The notes under the pieces are model-generated. The model did no database searches and was not told where the DNA came from. It worked only from the letters and a program-made list of their open reading frames with translations. DNA of 64,000 nt from Dipylidium caninum (taxonomy: Eukaryota > Platyhelminthes > Cestoda > Cyclophyllidea > Dipylidiidae): the NCBI GenBank assembly GCA_017562135.1, contig QEYB01001522.1:248001-312000 (forward strand), given 5' to 3'. Shown piece after piece: positions 12,501-25,637 of the stretch. Both the position numbers and the translations under genes were made by a program. Every line of letters begins with the position of its first letter. Position 1 is the stretch's first letter.

Positions 12501-15500
12501 AGGCGAAAGAAAGAAAGTTGTAAAAACAGTTTCGATGGAAGAGAAGGAGGATGTTGGCAAATGGATTAAAGTAGAGGTTTTTAGGTACAACCTGATAGGG
12601 TAATGGTCAATATCACCGCTAGTAATGACAATACTACAGATGATAATGGGGCTTTGTTCACCTGGCGTGACCTCAGTTGCGACATGGGAGGAGGCACCAC
12701 GGCGGCGCCATCCTCCCGGTAGACCACGTCTGCTGTCTGGTCAAGAGGGGCTTGGCGGGGCAACGATCCAGAGACACCAGTAGCGGACTTGTAATTAAAG
12801 TGATGTAGCGAGGACGTGGGCGACCAGCAACCCATTTGCACGCCTGCATCAGCCGTCTCGAACGGTGTGAAGCTGGAGGCCGCGAATCCGCGTCTCGAGT
12901 AGCACTCACCCGGGAGCGCAACTCGTTGGCTCGCTGGTCCGTGCTCTTCTTTTCTTCCTGCGAGGAAATTTCAACGCCTCCACTGAGAAAGCCTACTTCA
13001 AGTCAGAATATTGAGTTACTTAACCAGTTTTAAGTTGCTCCCCCATCGTGTCACGGAACCCGATTGCTCTGGCACTGATATTCCCACTGTCAGTTTCTCT
13101 GCCTTAAAATGGCATAATCTAAGTATGACTACGGCCTCTTTCAAGGCTGGTGCATAACATTGCCTTTCGCCCTCTGACACAGTTCATCTTATCAACGGGA
13201 TTTTCGCCAAGTACGAGCCGCCCGCAAATTGCGTCGTGGCGTAGACTGCCGACACTTGCCAATTCGATGCCTCCACCAATACAATAGTACCAAATCTGTG
13301 GGGTTTCACACCTCCCACCTTCGCGGATTGGATATAAAGGTGCAGTGGGGGGCATTCAATGAGGGCGATACGGCGGTGAGAGGGAAAATTATTCTGCAAA
13401 TGTGCGGGGAAAAACACAGCGATTCATAGAGCGTAAAATTTACCGACTTTGAAAAAGCGTGCTGTATGAGTGGAATCGGGACGGGGAGGAGCAGGAGGAG
13501 AGAGGAGGGAAGAGAGGCGGGGAGAGAACTCACCTGATTCTCGGCAAAAGATATAGTATTTCTATATATTTCATCGAGAAAATCCTGGTAATTGTGATTA
13601 CTTAAGGTGAGCATCCTCTCTTTCGCCAAAAAACCTTCCGATTTGCAGCCCTAATTGTGGGGTACCAGAATCGCATAGGTAACATTTATCGCGATTTTTA
13701 GGAAATGAACTTCAGGATTGGGGATACACTCCAACAACCATGGTGATCATAGATCCGGGGAAAGAAATCTCGACATGCCGGGAAAACAACATTTAAGAAG
13801 ATTGAACAGATTGACTGACGAAGTAGACGTGCACATGGAAATTTGTTCTAAACTGCGTGGCGAGGACGTCCTCTAATTCTTTTGCGATCTTGCGAAGTGA
13901 GCACCACCGTCGACTTCCCTGCTCAACTGTTCTCTTGCTAGGCTGCGCTAGGAGAAAGACAGCAGTGTATCAGCCTCTGTTGTCGATTGTTGAGCAGTAA
14001 ACACGCATTGTTTCATGGCTCAAAGATACCGACACAGCATGACGAACTGGGGCTGCACACTCTCAACCGAAGACTTGAAAATACGGTTGGGTCTTGGCCC
14101 GGATTCGCGAGGAAAGCCATTACCAATGAGGTAATGCAGCAGCTTGCTAGCACCAAATGGAATAGGGCGATGCGTTGTCGATAGGCTACGACAAGAGGCA
14201 ACAAGGACTTCGACAACGTGAAGACGTCGATGCGGTCCTCGGTTTGGGCATTACTTAGCTGGTCACTGATTTCATCGTAACATCGACGCCGCTGGGGGAA
14301 GCAAAGCTGACTGGTAACGAGATTGGCTTGTGCAAAAGGACAGCATGCCCACAAAAAGCCTGTGTCAAAATGAAAATGGAATTCAAGGGTTCGTTAGTCT
14401 AATCAGACAGAGAACTGCAAAGATGCTGAACCTTGTAGTCGTGTTTTGCGCTGTTTTATAGGCCCTCGCTAATAATTGCGATGAGGCAAAAGGCGGCGAA
14501 TCTACGCAGAACGCAAAGTCAGCAAATCCATTCAAGGATGACTGCCACCCCTATTGACGACATTCGCCAAAGTGGAATGTAATAGAGAGACACGAGTCCT
14601 CTCATTCGTTGCCAAAAGTGGGCGAAACCCATGAACGAAGCGGCACAACCGCCATGCGCGCCAACGGGGTTTACTTAAGACTTCGAAACGTACTCCTTGA
14701 GCCACCCTCTGGACACAAGAGCCCCGATTAATCACGATACAGACGGGAAAAAGCCGACTTGTTGGAGTGAAGCCTCAAGAATGGGACAGGACTCATTTCG
14801 AAACTTGAAAATCCAAGTCTCCACCGATGCGCTACACCGATTTTCGGGTATAGACGGGGGTGATTGGAGGGATGGTTGAAGGGTCGACAAACTGGGGGCA
14901 AATCAACCAAAACTGGCAGATTGGAGTATAAAAATAGGCTAAACGTATGTTCAGATGATAGGCCATCTGCCAAACAATGATAACCGTCTCTTCGAGGGGC
15001 ACATTCGATGCCAACCGACCAGGTATGAGTGAGTGTGGATTAGGTTGACAAATTCAGCTAGATAGACGTTCTCAATGACGTTTAGAGGCATTATTGAGAG
15101 TAACAATGTGGAAGAATATTTCAGAAGATGAGGAGAGCCAAAGTGCGGAGGTCATATAGTTATGCGATATCACAACCGAATACGCCGCCAAAGGTAAATA
15201 ATCTGGGAGCCGAGGGAGCAGAGGGAAGGAGAGGGGGGAAGGGGGAGAGTGAGCAGACCCAGGGTCGCCATCTTCATTGGTTAGTGAGGTCAAAGCGACA
15301 GCCGCTGAGAGCGTTGGCGGAGGTGAGGAAATGGGGTCGTTAGATTGCAAATAAATAAGTACCGACCATGAAAGGGATAAAATGAGGCCTAAAGAGGAAA
15401 CCAAATATTTAAATGAAGCACTGGGATGTCTTGAACAGCTCCAACAACGCCTGCAACGCACCCCATACCTGTATCAGCTTTATCTCGTCGTTGATGACTT

Positions 15501-18500
15501 CAAGCTGTTGCTGAATTAAGTTGGCCAAGGCCTGCGGATCGGTCTGTTGGGACGGCTGCTGATTGCCGAGGTCTTTGAGAATCGTATACGGGTAGGAGGA
15601 ATCCAGCTCAGGCATCGAGGGGGGTTGGGACTGACCATAGCCGTACCCGACTGACCACGGAATGTTGGCGTACTCCTTATTCGGCGCTCCATTAACTAAA
15701 TCATCTCCGTGTGCTTCAGCGAATTTCGCGACTGCTGGACAAGGCTGAAATGTTGGCATTAAAGTGTCCATTAACAATAAATATGCTCTCAAATTTTGTA
15801 CCACTCGTTTAGACGACTGTGGCCCCTCCCAAGCGCACAACATTTTTCTGCGATCTTGCAGACAGAGTTCAGGAACATTTCTTGATAATCTTTGTGCACC
15901 AAGACTCCCATCAAATGCGCTAATTTTACTCGGGAATAGCATCTACTTGTAATATCATTTCAGGCTGCTAGTGGGAGAAGCTTCTCAAAGAAGTATAATT
16001 GTACTTAATAAAATAGATCTTTAATCAGCAAGTGCCCTTGCCTGTTCGGAGCCGAACGCATCAGTTGGGATGAACGCCCCTGGCTTGGTGGGTGAACTCA
16101 TCATGCTGGGACGGACCGAATAAACCGCAGAGGTGGCAGTTGCACTAACTACGCGGTCGCAAATGAGGCCTAAAAATGTGCAAGGAGGAGTCTTCGCACT
16201 CACCCTAGCAAAATGTGCCCTTTGCACGAATATAAGCCGAAAAGGTAAGTAGGTAAACAGGGGTGGAGAAGGATTAACTCGACAAGAATTTGCAGTCGGT
16301 ACAGAAGTGACACGAAGGATGCGCAACACCGATGGCGCTAACCGCCCGCACGCTTTCCACAGAAGTGCTCTCTTAGTTGGAAATAGAGTAGAAGAACGTT
16401 AGAGCGAACAAAACGTCCGCGTCCCTCATTACTACGACCTTTGTAGTCTCATAGCAGTAGAAATTCATTCACTAACTGAGCATTAATCTCTGTCTGCTGA
16501 AACCCCTTGTGACAAAAGAGAAGGAGTGAATCGCATCTAGCCAAGTTGGCCTGCTAGAAAGAGACACACAATTTACGATGGCAGTGGACCGAGGTTCGCC
16601 CAATTCACTTTTCCCCGGCGTGGTATTATTTACGTGGTAAGATTTAATAATATCTGGATCGACAGGTGTCCGGGGTCAGAGAACGCCCGGGTGGCGTTTG
16701 CGGACGTTTTGGCCTTATCGGACGCTTCGAGGCAGCGTCCGAAAGGCGACACGCAACTGACAGTCTGTCGTCTTCGCACGAATCTGACCACGCGCATAGT
16801 TCTTCCGCGGCGGGACCGCGATTTGACGAATATATCGCATAAAGTCTGTGAAATTAACGTAAGGTAAGATGAAAAAGCACACGAAAACTACTCCAGCGAT
16901 TGTACACAGAGCTCATTTTTGGCGTCTTAATTATTATTTTATACTGGCCTTTTCAAGTTGTGTGTTGGGAATGAAAACAACTCGTCACCTTCATCAGATT
17001 TGGATATCACTTAGGTTAGCTTTAAATTAATTCGCTTGAGCAAATAGCAGTGGCACGGTAAGTCATTAAAGTAGGCCTCTGGGGATGAGTGGATTTTGAG
17101 GTGATATGAGATCTGTTACAAAGACTTAGACTTTCACTTGCCTTTTGCGGCTTTTCCCCTGCTAAAAAAAGGGAGATGCGCGTGGAAAGAGTGATAGTTT
17201 GGCGATCCATCACACTTCACTTATGAATGCACTCAGGTAAATTGAAAATGTTAGAGACAGTGCATTTATCTGCTCTCGGCGGGTGACGCGAGTTTTATAC
17301 CCGAATGAATGCCAACGTACGGCCAGAGGGGTCAACGGCGAGGAGGGCGTCCATGGTGTCAAGGTTACCCATTCCATCGGGAAGTGACTTTGGACACCCG
17401 AGAGGCGAGATGAGCCCGGCACTGTCAGCTGTCTCAGACAGCTGACGACGCAGGTGTGTGGCTTGCTTGACAAGCGCCTCACGATGACTGGTGGCTTCTT
17501 CGAGAGCCGAGCGAAGGCGCTCCACCTCACACACGAGATCGCGTTTCTGCTGCAATGCGGACATGCGCTCTGAGAGGTGGCTCTGAAGGCGCTCGTTGGC
17601 TTCCAGCAGCAGAGTGTCAACCTATCAAAAGCGAACTCGTATCAACTGTTGAGGTCCTCATCTTGGTTGATATTTATGGTGAATGCTATGATGCCCGGGA
17701 ACTTCAGTCCACGTTCATCTGCAGACTTTGCAGGGCAGGAGAGAGTCGCGATCCACATGCACCGATAGTCTCAAATAGCGCTAATCAGGAAACATGAAAT
17801 TATTATTAGAAGGCTGACTTAGTACAGGTACTTAGAAAGGAATAAACGAGACGCATTTCAGGTGAAAGGAGTTTTCAAGGAAAATCTAAAAAATAATGAC
17901 AGAGCACGCACGGTAGAAGAAAGTCGTTCGTTGTGTTCTTCATTCAGTTTCTCTCTCTCATGAGCTCTGACCACCTCAGACTTGCTATCTTCCAATTGCT
18001 CGGTCAGTTCCTTAATATGGTCCTGGGCGTTGGACAACTGAAGAGTGAGTGTGTTGATTTTACTCTTTTGATTTATTATCTCTTGTTGGAATTGGGATAT
18101 GGAAGGAAAGTCGTATTCCCCTTCTTGATGCTCCGGCTTGTTGCCTTCGGCGTGACATGAGCTCGGCTCGCTTTTTGAATGCTCTATAACTTCAAAATTC
18201 GCCTGCAAACGGGCAACCTTCTCTTCCATCTAAAACAGAAAAGGAACGCCTTGAGTGCGCTCGATATCTTGACGAAAGCTGGCATTTACATCCATAAATT
18301 CTTCGCAATAACACGTTTCGATCTCCTAGCCGACTGCCAAAAGCCAAAAATTGCAATCAAAAAATGTACGGGCTCTAAATTTTGGTCTGCCTATAGCAAA
18401 GGCTGGACCGGTTCAAAGCTCCGTGGTTTTGTGGGGAGGTGTTCACTACGCGCAGACTACATCCCTCAGTGTCTGCGGCCCACAACTGGAGGACCGACTG

Positions 18501-21500
18501 CGCTGGTCGCAAGCGAATAATCACCAACTCGGCGGAGAGGAGCTCCTAGCTGTGGTGGAACGCTACAACAACTTTATATTACGCCTTTCCAGATCCGGGA
18601 AATTTTAGCGGCACAAACGTATTAGCCTTATACGTTTGTGGGATGAAGTCTCCCTAACGCAATAACTGGATTAACTTACTGTCGAATTATGAAAAACTAA
18701 GCAAAGTACTAAAAATTTCCAATGTATTATTTTAGAGGCAGTACTCTTCCGAGTATAGACACTAGCGGTTTCCTTCTCCTGTGACCTGAAAAAAATGTTA
18801 GCTGAGAAAAAAGAATCCTATTTTATGCGCGTCTATAGGAAACTGTAGCCAAGTAATAAGTTCATTAACCTGTTTTAGTTGAGTGACTCTACTAGCCAAC
18901 TCCGTCCGGAATTTGTCGGCTTGGTTCTGCGCCACCGCCATCTCGCGTTGCGCGGAAAGGCATTTTTGGTCGAGGCTGACGACTTTCGCTTCCTGTTCAG
19001 CTCGCCTGTTCTCCGACTCAGCGAGCTCTGCGCGCAGCTGGCTGACCTAAAGGTAGTATGCCTTTGGGAATATGAGATGAGGCAACTGAAGGGTTACATT
19101 CGGGTAATAAAGCAATTTTCACGTTTGTATTAAGCTCTCCACTGCCTCTGTTTTATCATGCTGAAATGATGCGTTAGTAAAGGGCAGGTAATGGCCACGG
19201 GACAGCTAGGTCGAACTCCCACTAATGCATGTTTTCGGTTGTGTGTCCTTGTATCGCATCTGAAGGTTAAATTTGGAGTTCTGATATGGAATGAAAATAC
19301 CAACAAACGGTTTTCAGCCTCTTTCCGTACTTTAGTGAGATCGTATGGGAGAACGATAAAGAGAATACTAGGGTTCGTTTTGCCAAATTGGTCTCTTTAG
19401 CCTCCTCATCCTCATCGTAACTGTAGCCTGCGGTTATTCTAAATTTTGGTGGTCCTTCAAGAAGTTGCGAAGTAGGCCTTGCGGCACTTATTTTTGGCCA
19501 TTCCAGAGGCGGCAGCACCGTTCGGCCCCAGCTCCCCCGTGCATACGGCCGCAAGTGAGACCCAACGCAAGACGCCGGGGTCAGCCACTTAACAGACGAA
19601 ACAGATTTTTAGCAAGATGCGAAGCTATTCTGCAGGCTTCAGCGTTGATTCCGCTTTCACCGGCGCGGAAGCCTCTCCAGGTGGTAGGTGATTATGAATA
19701 AATAGGTAAATAAATAGGTGAGTAGTCGAATTTACGGCGTTGTGTATTCTTAAGGATAGGGAGCCGAAAAATCGTGTGTTTATGATTGCAGACGCTGTTT
19801 GGCCTTACAGACAATATTTCAGTCGTTTATCTTCGCGTACGCATATGCATTTTGGAGAGTTTGGAGGAAGCTATCAGCCAAACTGCGATTCACTTGATGG
19901 AAAATTATCTCGTTAGGGAAAGGGATAAAAACGTGGAGAGAAAGTGTGGGAACAAACAACGACGAAGAAAACCTGATTGTTAACCCTCATAAGTTCACGG
20001 GAAGAAGCATTTATCCTCTGCTCGAGTTCACAACTGTACGCCGTGATTTCGGCCACCTTTTGCTTCAAGTTTTCCTTAAAAAGAGAAAAAAGAATCTCGG
20101 CAAACAAAATCTAAACAGATTTTTCAAATCCACTTTAGGTGGGAGAATATGTTCGAAAGCAACAGCGAGTAAGCATAGCTTTGGTCCAAACTCCCCCCAA
20201 TAAATCGGGCCATAATGCCTACAAGTAGTTAAGAAAAGTCAGTTCCCTTATTGTGTCTGCGTCCTTTCCGTTCGCGCCCTACACAGACTGGACATTTGAC
20301 AGGGGAAATCCCTTACTTCGGCAAGAAAAAGATCTAATAACTAAATGACCGCAATGCCGTTAACCTCCTGCGATATTCAAGTCGGAGTTGTGACGCATTA
20401 AGAGTTAAACTACGAGTTAACTTAAAGTCCGGGACAGTCTACACCATGCTTTGAGTCAGCAGTTGGAGATTATGCAGTCAAAACACGTTTAAAAATAGTT
20501 TCTGCGTGGGACAACAGTAAAAATGAGGAACCATATTTTTTGCATTAGCGCAGTGGCGCAACGGTTGTGCACGATAAGCGGGCATCGAATGCTGCATCGA
20601 AGCGTGGAGGCCCATGCCGGCGTTCGGGTAGTTGGCGAGGCCTCAGCTCCATTTAGCCTTCGCTTCCTTAGGGGCAAGCTGCCACTTAAGCCGTTTTCAT
20701 TGCAAGCACAAATTCGTCATCGCTCAGGTGTAAACTTGTCGTAGGTTTCACTCACCGGACCGTCCGGAGGAGAATCTTGGTTGCTTCCTCCGGGGGGCGT
20801 TCGACTTGATGAAGTCATCTCTGGCGCATTTGAAATAGGACAGTGTAAGGATGCGATAAGTTTATTTCCACGCGAGCTTGAAGCGACTCAACTTACTAGC
20901 ATCACACGAGGTGTCTGTGAGAGTACCCACATCCGACTTTGCGCGGCGTTGGCACGAGGGGCTCTCACTTTTGCCCTCGGGAAGAGGGCCACTTGACTTC
21001 AGGTCCGCGAGTTCCTGTTCCAGTTGCGACGCCCGTGTTATGGCACTCTTGAGGCGTTCACGCACCTATAACACAGGACGTTGCGAGTTAATTAGCTGCT
21101 CATTCGCAAATGGTAATCAACAAACCCCTTTACGGAAAATAATTCCTTTTTGAGGAGGAGATATACGAAGGCTAGTTGTAACTCAACCTTTAAATGCCAA
21201 CTTAACTCCAAGCTTCAAAATACACTTGTTCCTTGTCATAAAGGGAGCTTTTAGACTACGGTGATGCTGATGATGATGACGGATGCAAGGTGTGAGTGGC
21301 GATAACACACCGCGAACAGTCAGGGGAAAGTAGGAAAACAGAGACTTTTGGATATCAAACCGGATAATATCTCAACGGCCTATGGACTAAACTTAACTAA
21401 TGAGAGCTTATTCACACAAAGAGATTTGCGGCTGGCGCCTATTTTTACGTGCTTTGACAAATTTTTACCTAAAACTGAACAGTCAGTTCGTCTCACAGTT

Positions 21501-24500
21501 AAGGATGCTCTAAGCATACTATAAAATGATAAACATGTTATCAAGGTAGAAAAACGTGAACAATTGAAGCAGTGGAAAAATAATTAAACATCCGCATGCT
21601 TTGAGGAACCCATTTTTATTTTTCCTCGTCGTGCACGATCTCGTCAGGACAGTGAGATGCTCAACCTGTTCGCCACGTGACGCGGTGGCCGATTTTGGCG
21701 GCTTTTCGACGCTCACGTGGCCATCGCGGTCGTCCGAGTCAAATGGCCTTTCAAAACTCCTCAATAGGACAAAGCCATCGGAAGCCACTTCAAAAACACT
21801 TAGTGGCACTGGCAAGCGCACTTTACATCTCTTTCATGAGAAGTTTAGTGAATCAAATTAGGTTTTGATTTATTTTCTGCGACGATTTTGTTGTTATTTC
21901 GTGCGTGAAGTTAAACCACGTAAGGAGTCCCTTGATAAATGCCAAATTTTCCCGGAAAAATATTGAAAACCATGGTACACTTCCGTGCCTTCTCATCCAG
22001 CGCTTTATGGTGTTCAAAGAGCGATTTGAGGGCTTTTAAGACCTCGACTTCGGAGCTGATTCCACTCGAGCCTCCGACCACGTTGCCGTTGTAGTCGTCG
22101 CTTCCCGGGACGGTCGTCGCGGCAAGGTTGTGTCGCTTGACAACCGTCATTCGGAGAGAGCGCTCGTGGCGAGACACCAGACACTCAAGATGCTCTAGAA
22201 GTAGCTGTTTGGAGAAAGATGAGAATGCAAAGGCTGTGTTGAGGTGTCCGTGAGTGCTGTCTTCGCGTCTGGAAGAATGCGGTTATTTGACTAAATAAGC
22301 CTATCTACACCTCAAACGAGGTTCACATATAAGGCTTACCGGACAGTTCTGTCCCATTTTCAAGTAAAACAAAATGCACCCTTTTTCATTTTGTTTAAAC
22401 TCCTGTTAAAATAAATTTCAGCAAAACGTGGGGAGTGGAGCAAATGAGATCAGGTCTAATGGTCATTCTGATAATAATGCCATCATTGCCTGCGTGAGGG
22501 CAGTTGTATGACCCACTGTTTTGAAAAATCACTATGTTGATGCCAAAAGTGGAACCAGTGTTTGTTTAATTTCATCTTTCATTGTGAATTTTTTGTTTCC
22601 ATAGTTTTCAAAAACTTTTCGAATTTAAGGAAAATAAAAGTTCCAGATTGATATTCGCTTTTTTCTATGCAATTTACTCCTTCTTAGGATAGCGTATTGA
22701 TGTTACGTTTCCGCCTTGAGTTCTGTGACCTCCTCCGCACGTCGGGCCAGCTCCTTCTTCGCGGCGTTCAGCTCCCGGGTGCAAGCCAAAATATCCTAAA
22801 GTGTGAAGTATTGAAACACAAGAAAGATAGGAGAGTATTTGCTTCAATGAAGAACCACCAACTGGGGAATTACACAACAATAATTGCAGTTAGTAGATAA
22901 ACGCATTGAGAATGATGCGTTGCACGACTTGGCATATAACGGGTGAGGAATAAGGGCACTAAGGCAATAAAGAAGGTTTTACGAGGCCTCAACGACTTTA
23001 ATGAGAGCAAGTTTACGCATTGCCGCATTACGATATTGTACAAAGGCACATGAGGGCACAAAACATTCCCCACAGTTGACCATGTAGATGAGAAACGCAT
23101 GTCAAGGCAACGAGGCAATTGCCTCAACTAGCAGATCTTGGCGACCCTTATTTGCGGAGGGTGCGTGAAAGGAAAATAATTGACTTTGAGAGGTGTGAGC
23201 GCATTGGTAACAGCCTCTAATGTTTAAAAAAAGCTAAGGTAACGGGCATGTCGAAGAGGACACCTCAGCCCTCGAATCTTGAGGAAGTGTTCCAACATCA
23301 GTGCACCGATAAATAGCCATGCGCCGCTCTCCGACCTAGTCATCCGCAAAGGGGCAACATGGGGACAAAATTATTCAGAGGCCCGAAAAATTCCAGTCCT
23401 AAGCGGACTAACATGCCACCGACTCTCCTCATTTTAAAATTATCTGCGATGTGTTAAATAACTCAGGCCGCATTCGCTCCATGCCTCAATTGTCTGCTAA
23501 CAGAATTCTCAAAAACTCGTAAGGCAAGATAGTGTTTTGAAAAAGTGCTGGTAAAAGCAATGCGATTTTGAGTGTAAATTTGCCGATAAAGAGAGAGTTG
23601 TGCCACATTAATCGAGGACATTTGTACCCGCTTCAGTGGAAGTACATTTCCACATTTTTGACTCCGATGATGGCTTACATGCGAGTTTCGCCTAATTATT
23701 TCACATATCCTGTTACCAAGTATGATAAGACAGCATTCTCATGACATGCCGCGAAAAGCATAAAATAGTCTGATAAGAAATTGCTACTTTAAAAGTAGAG
23801 GCCATGTTTATTTCGCGGTTGGTTAATTTATTTATGGAAAACTTTACTGATGCATTAAGCATGCCATTACAAGGAATAAAACCGCTTTCATGGTTGCTCT
23901 GATACTATAAATACTATGTGCTGTATCATAAGCTGGCGCTTCTTTGGCTGTTCGCTTGTCACAAAATCTTTGCCCAGTGGATTTGTTGTGGAACGAAACC
24001 CTTAACATCTGTATAGTCACGCGCCTGTATGTGACGTCAAACCCTATGATTTTCTGACAAGGCTCACAGAAGCCGAGGGCCGGCGCGGCTGCAGAGCCGT
24101 TTCGCACAAAGGGGAATGTTGGGGGCGGGAGGGGCTGGCCTCCGGGCAAGATGGCGTTTAGGCGCGCGAGTGCTGCCAGCCGCGCGCCGGTGTGTGTGTG
24201 AGCACTGATCTTTCGACTTCAAGGTCACGTGAATGCGCGCGCGCTGCCTAAATCGATGCCTCGGAAACTAACCCCGGAGCAAAACAAGACGGGAGAAGAG
24301 TCCCCTTTTTCTCTCTATGTACGCATGCCCTCTAATACATGCAAGTGAAACTGCTCAAAATCGCCCTGTAAATATTGGGAAACTAAACTGAGGATGGTGA
24401 CACAGATCACACGAAATAGAATAGATCGGCACAAACAATACAAAGGTAGACCCGGTTATAATAACCCCTAAGGCGATAAATCTGATGAGTAAATTGAGCT

Positions 24501-25637
24501 TGCAGACATTTGCCGAAACTAAAAAGATTAGACTGTTAAGAACGCACACGATGGACTCAAATACCAACCCCATGGTTTACCAGCAGCACAAAGTAAAAAC
24601 ATTAAAGAAATGCAAATGTTTTTAACTGTTTCATATTAAAAGGACTGACGGCTGGTATTGTCGATGATAACTGACTTTGGAGACCGTCCCTTTCCCTTTC
24701 AACCTCTTGTAAACGAAGCTGAACAGTCTGCAATTCTTCACGAGCCTCCTTTAGCTCAACCATCAATCTGTCCCGTTCGTCAAGCATGCCGAGCAGCATG
24801 TCCTCGACATTTCCCCCATCTCCACCTAACTGAGAACCACGTTGAATCTACAGGAGTAAAATAAGGTACTGCAAATTCCTAACTGTATGAATCGCAAGAG
24901 CCACTTAACCGTCAATAAATTCCGTTAAGTGATTCCACTTCATAGAGATTGCGAGTTGAAAATGTCGAACTCGTATGATAAAAGGGCAATTCATCGGCAT
25001 AACATTCAAACAATGTCCCGAAGATTTAAATTACCGTCATTTGACGATGGAACAATAAATATTAAAGAAATACTCATGTCTGAAAACGAGAGTAAGTCTT
25101 CATACACATTATTTAGGTGAGTTAGGTTGACAGTGCCCCCTCTATCTTTTCGAATAGAGGGGAATAATATGCAATACGAGAATCTCAAAACGACTTAAGT
25201 GAAAAAAATTTGATAATTCTTCATATTGGTAACAAACTAAAGTGTATTATGTGAGCAAGGAAGGTTAACCTGTTAAAGTAGAAATGCATATTATTCAATA
25301 AAAAATGAATTTAAACATACGCACTGGTTTTGAGAATACTGTCTGTTGTGTTTATTATAGAATACAGTATTGCTCATACAAAGTACTAAGCCTTGTCTTA
25401 TAAACTGTAGCTATAAAATGTGATATTTTAGGTAACAAAAGCCAAGACAAATTCAAAAGCATTTGAATGAATAAAATGATGAGTTCAACACTACAAGATT
25501 TGAAAATCAAAATAACTATGAAGGGCAAAAGGTCAGTTTTTCATCAACTTAGATTAAAGAATAACCATATCATTAATAAGTACATGACTTGCCTGAGTGT
25601 GAGAGTCCTCCGGAATCGTAGGCATAACATCACACAT
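6289..25637 (-). CDS. PPFIA: Liprin-alpha (PPFIA) presynaptic scaffold, multi-exon
   Basis: Scaffold of presynaptic active zones that binds LAR-type receptor phosphatases, RIM/ELKS and KIF1A in other animals. Exons read on the minus strand: 25637-25593, 24847-24650, 22795-22707, 22204-21989, 21065-20897, 20820-20756, 20074-19985, 19046-18870, 18229-17912, 17621-17301, 16845-16634, 16169-16042, 15744-15469, 12957-12910, 12787-12662, 12301-12200, 11411-11194, 10676-10405, 9984-9903, 9213-8977, 8269-8008, 7485-7305, 6568-6289. Signatures in order: the start [15 protein letters not shown] (vertebrate MMCEVMPTINEDT), [86 protein letters not shown] joined to [13 protein letters not shown], then three SAM domains. 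The first half is coiled coil. Most junctions agree in phase. Weak points are 22707/22204, 16634/16169 and 10405/9984, where a small exon may be missing. The family is certain; the splice model is good but incomplete. Confidence 0.93.
7305..7485 (-). CDS. PPFIA: Liprin-alpha SAM domain 3 exon
   Basis: The exon reads [19 protein letters not shown], then [19 protein letters not shown] and [13 protein letters not shown], the family pattern for the third SAM domain (vertebrate DVLVWSNDRVIRW, ESGVHGALIALDE, LLLQIPTQN). It is bounded by cccggccag and a GTAACC donor. The entry Asp codon is split with the SAM2 exon (G|AT) and the exit Arg codon with the terminal exon (AG|G). Confidence 0.95.
8008..8269 (-). 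CDS. PPFIA: Liprin-alpha SAM domain 2 exon
   Basis: It reads [56 protein letters not shown] and [16 protein letters not shown], nearly collinear with vertebrate liprin SAM2 ([49 protein letters not shown]). The acceptor is tgtccgacag and the donor GTAATA. Confidence 0.96.
8977..9213 (-). CDS. PPFIA: Liprin-alpha SAM domain 1 exon
   Basis: It reads [20 protein letters not shown], then [20 protein letters not shown] and [11 protein letters not shown]. The [15 protein letters not shown] and [12 protein letters not shown] blocks are diagnostic for liprin-alpha. The upstream exon at 9,903-9,984 supplies [17 protein letters not shown], which joins in phase to [10 protein letters not shown], as in vertebrate [18 protein letters not shown]. 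Confidence 0.96.
17301..17621 (-). CDS. PPFIA: Liprin-alpha coiled-coil exon, LLEANERLQ block
   Basis: The 107-codon exon begins [20 protein letters not shown], matching vertebrate VDRLLTESNERLQLHLKERM. It continues as a heptad-rich Glu/Arg/Leu coiled coil and ends [11 protein letters not shown] at a GTATAA donor. The preceding exon (18229-17912) ends [11 protein letters not shown] at GTGCGT, so both halves of the conserved RLS-TVD-LL segment are recovered in phase 0. Confidence 0.93.
21989..22204 (-). CDS. PPFIA: Liprin-alpha N-terminal conserved exon
   Basis: After ctttctccaaacag the frame reads [19 protein letters not shown], then [12 protein letters not shown], a Gly/Ser-rich linker, and [20 protein letters not shown]. 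This is the most conserved N-terminal block of liprin-alpha and settles the family. The homologous junction would be DEK|VRERL. The only donor giving that junction is AAG|GCACGG, a GC donor. Confidence 0.95.
25593..25637 (-). CDS. PPFIA: Liprin-alpha first coding exon
   Basis: Fifteen codons from the ATG at 25,637-25,635: [15 protein letters not shown]. Vertebrate liprin-alpha-2 starts MMCEVMPTINEDTPMSQRGS, and the next exon here (24847-24650) continues [12 protein letters not shown], then MLDERDRL. The donor is CAG|GCAAGT, a typical GC-AG donor; no GT donor would keep the peptide. The exon is too short for ordinary ORF finding. Confidence 0.9.

Noticed and set aside
13512..13629. Frame with a strong donor (ENQ|GTGAGTTC) between two liprin exons
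   Set aside because: The flanking exons join directly in phase 0 to give the conserved IKLIQ-EEKKST sequence, and the only nearby acceptor enters this frame in the wrong phase.
17420..17446. Near-perfect inverted repeat gtcagctgtct / agacagctgac
   Set aside because: It falls within a liprin coiled-coil exon and is fully explained by coding sequence; a hairpin role is possible but unsupported.
20541..20612. tRNA-like sequence with a good A-box (tagcgcagtgg) and a partial B-box
   Set aside because: The acceptor and anticodon stems do not pair into a cloverleaf, and the B-box lacks the GGTTC core. At most it is a tRNA-derived relic inside a liprin intron.
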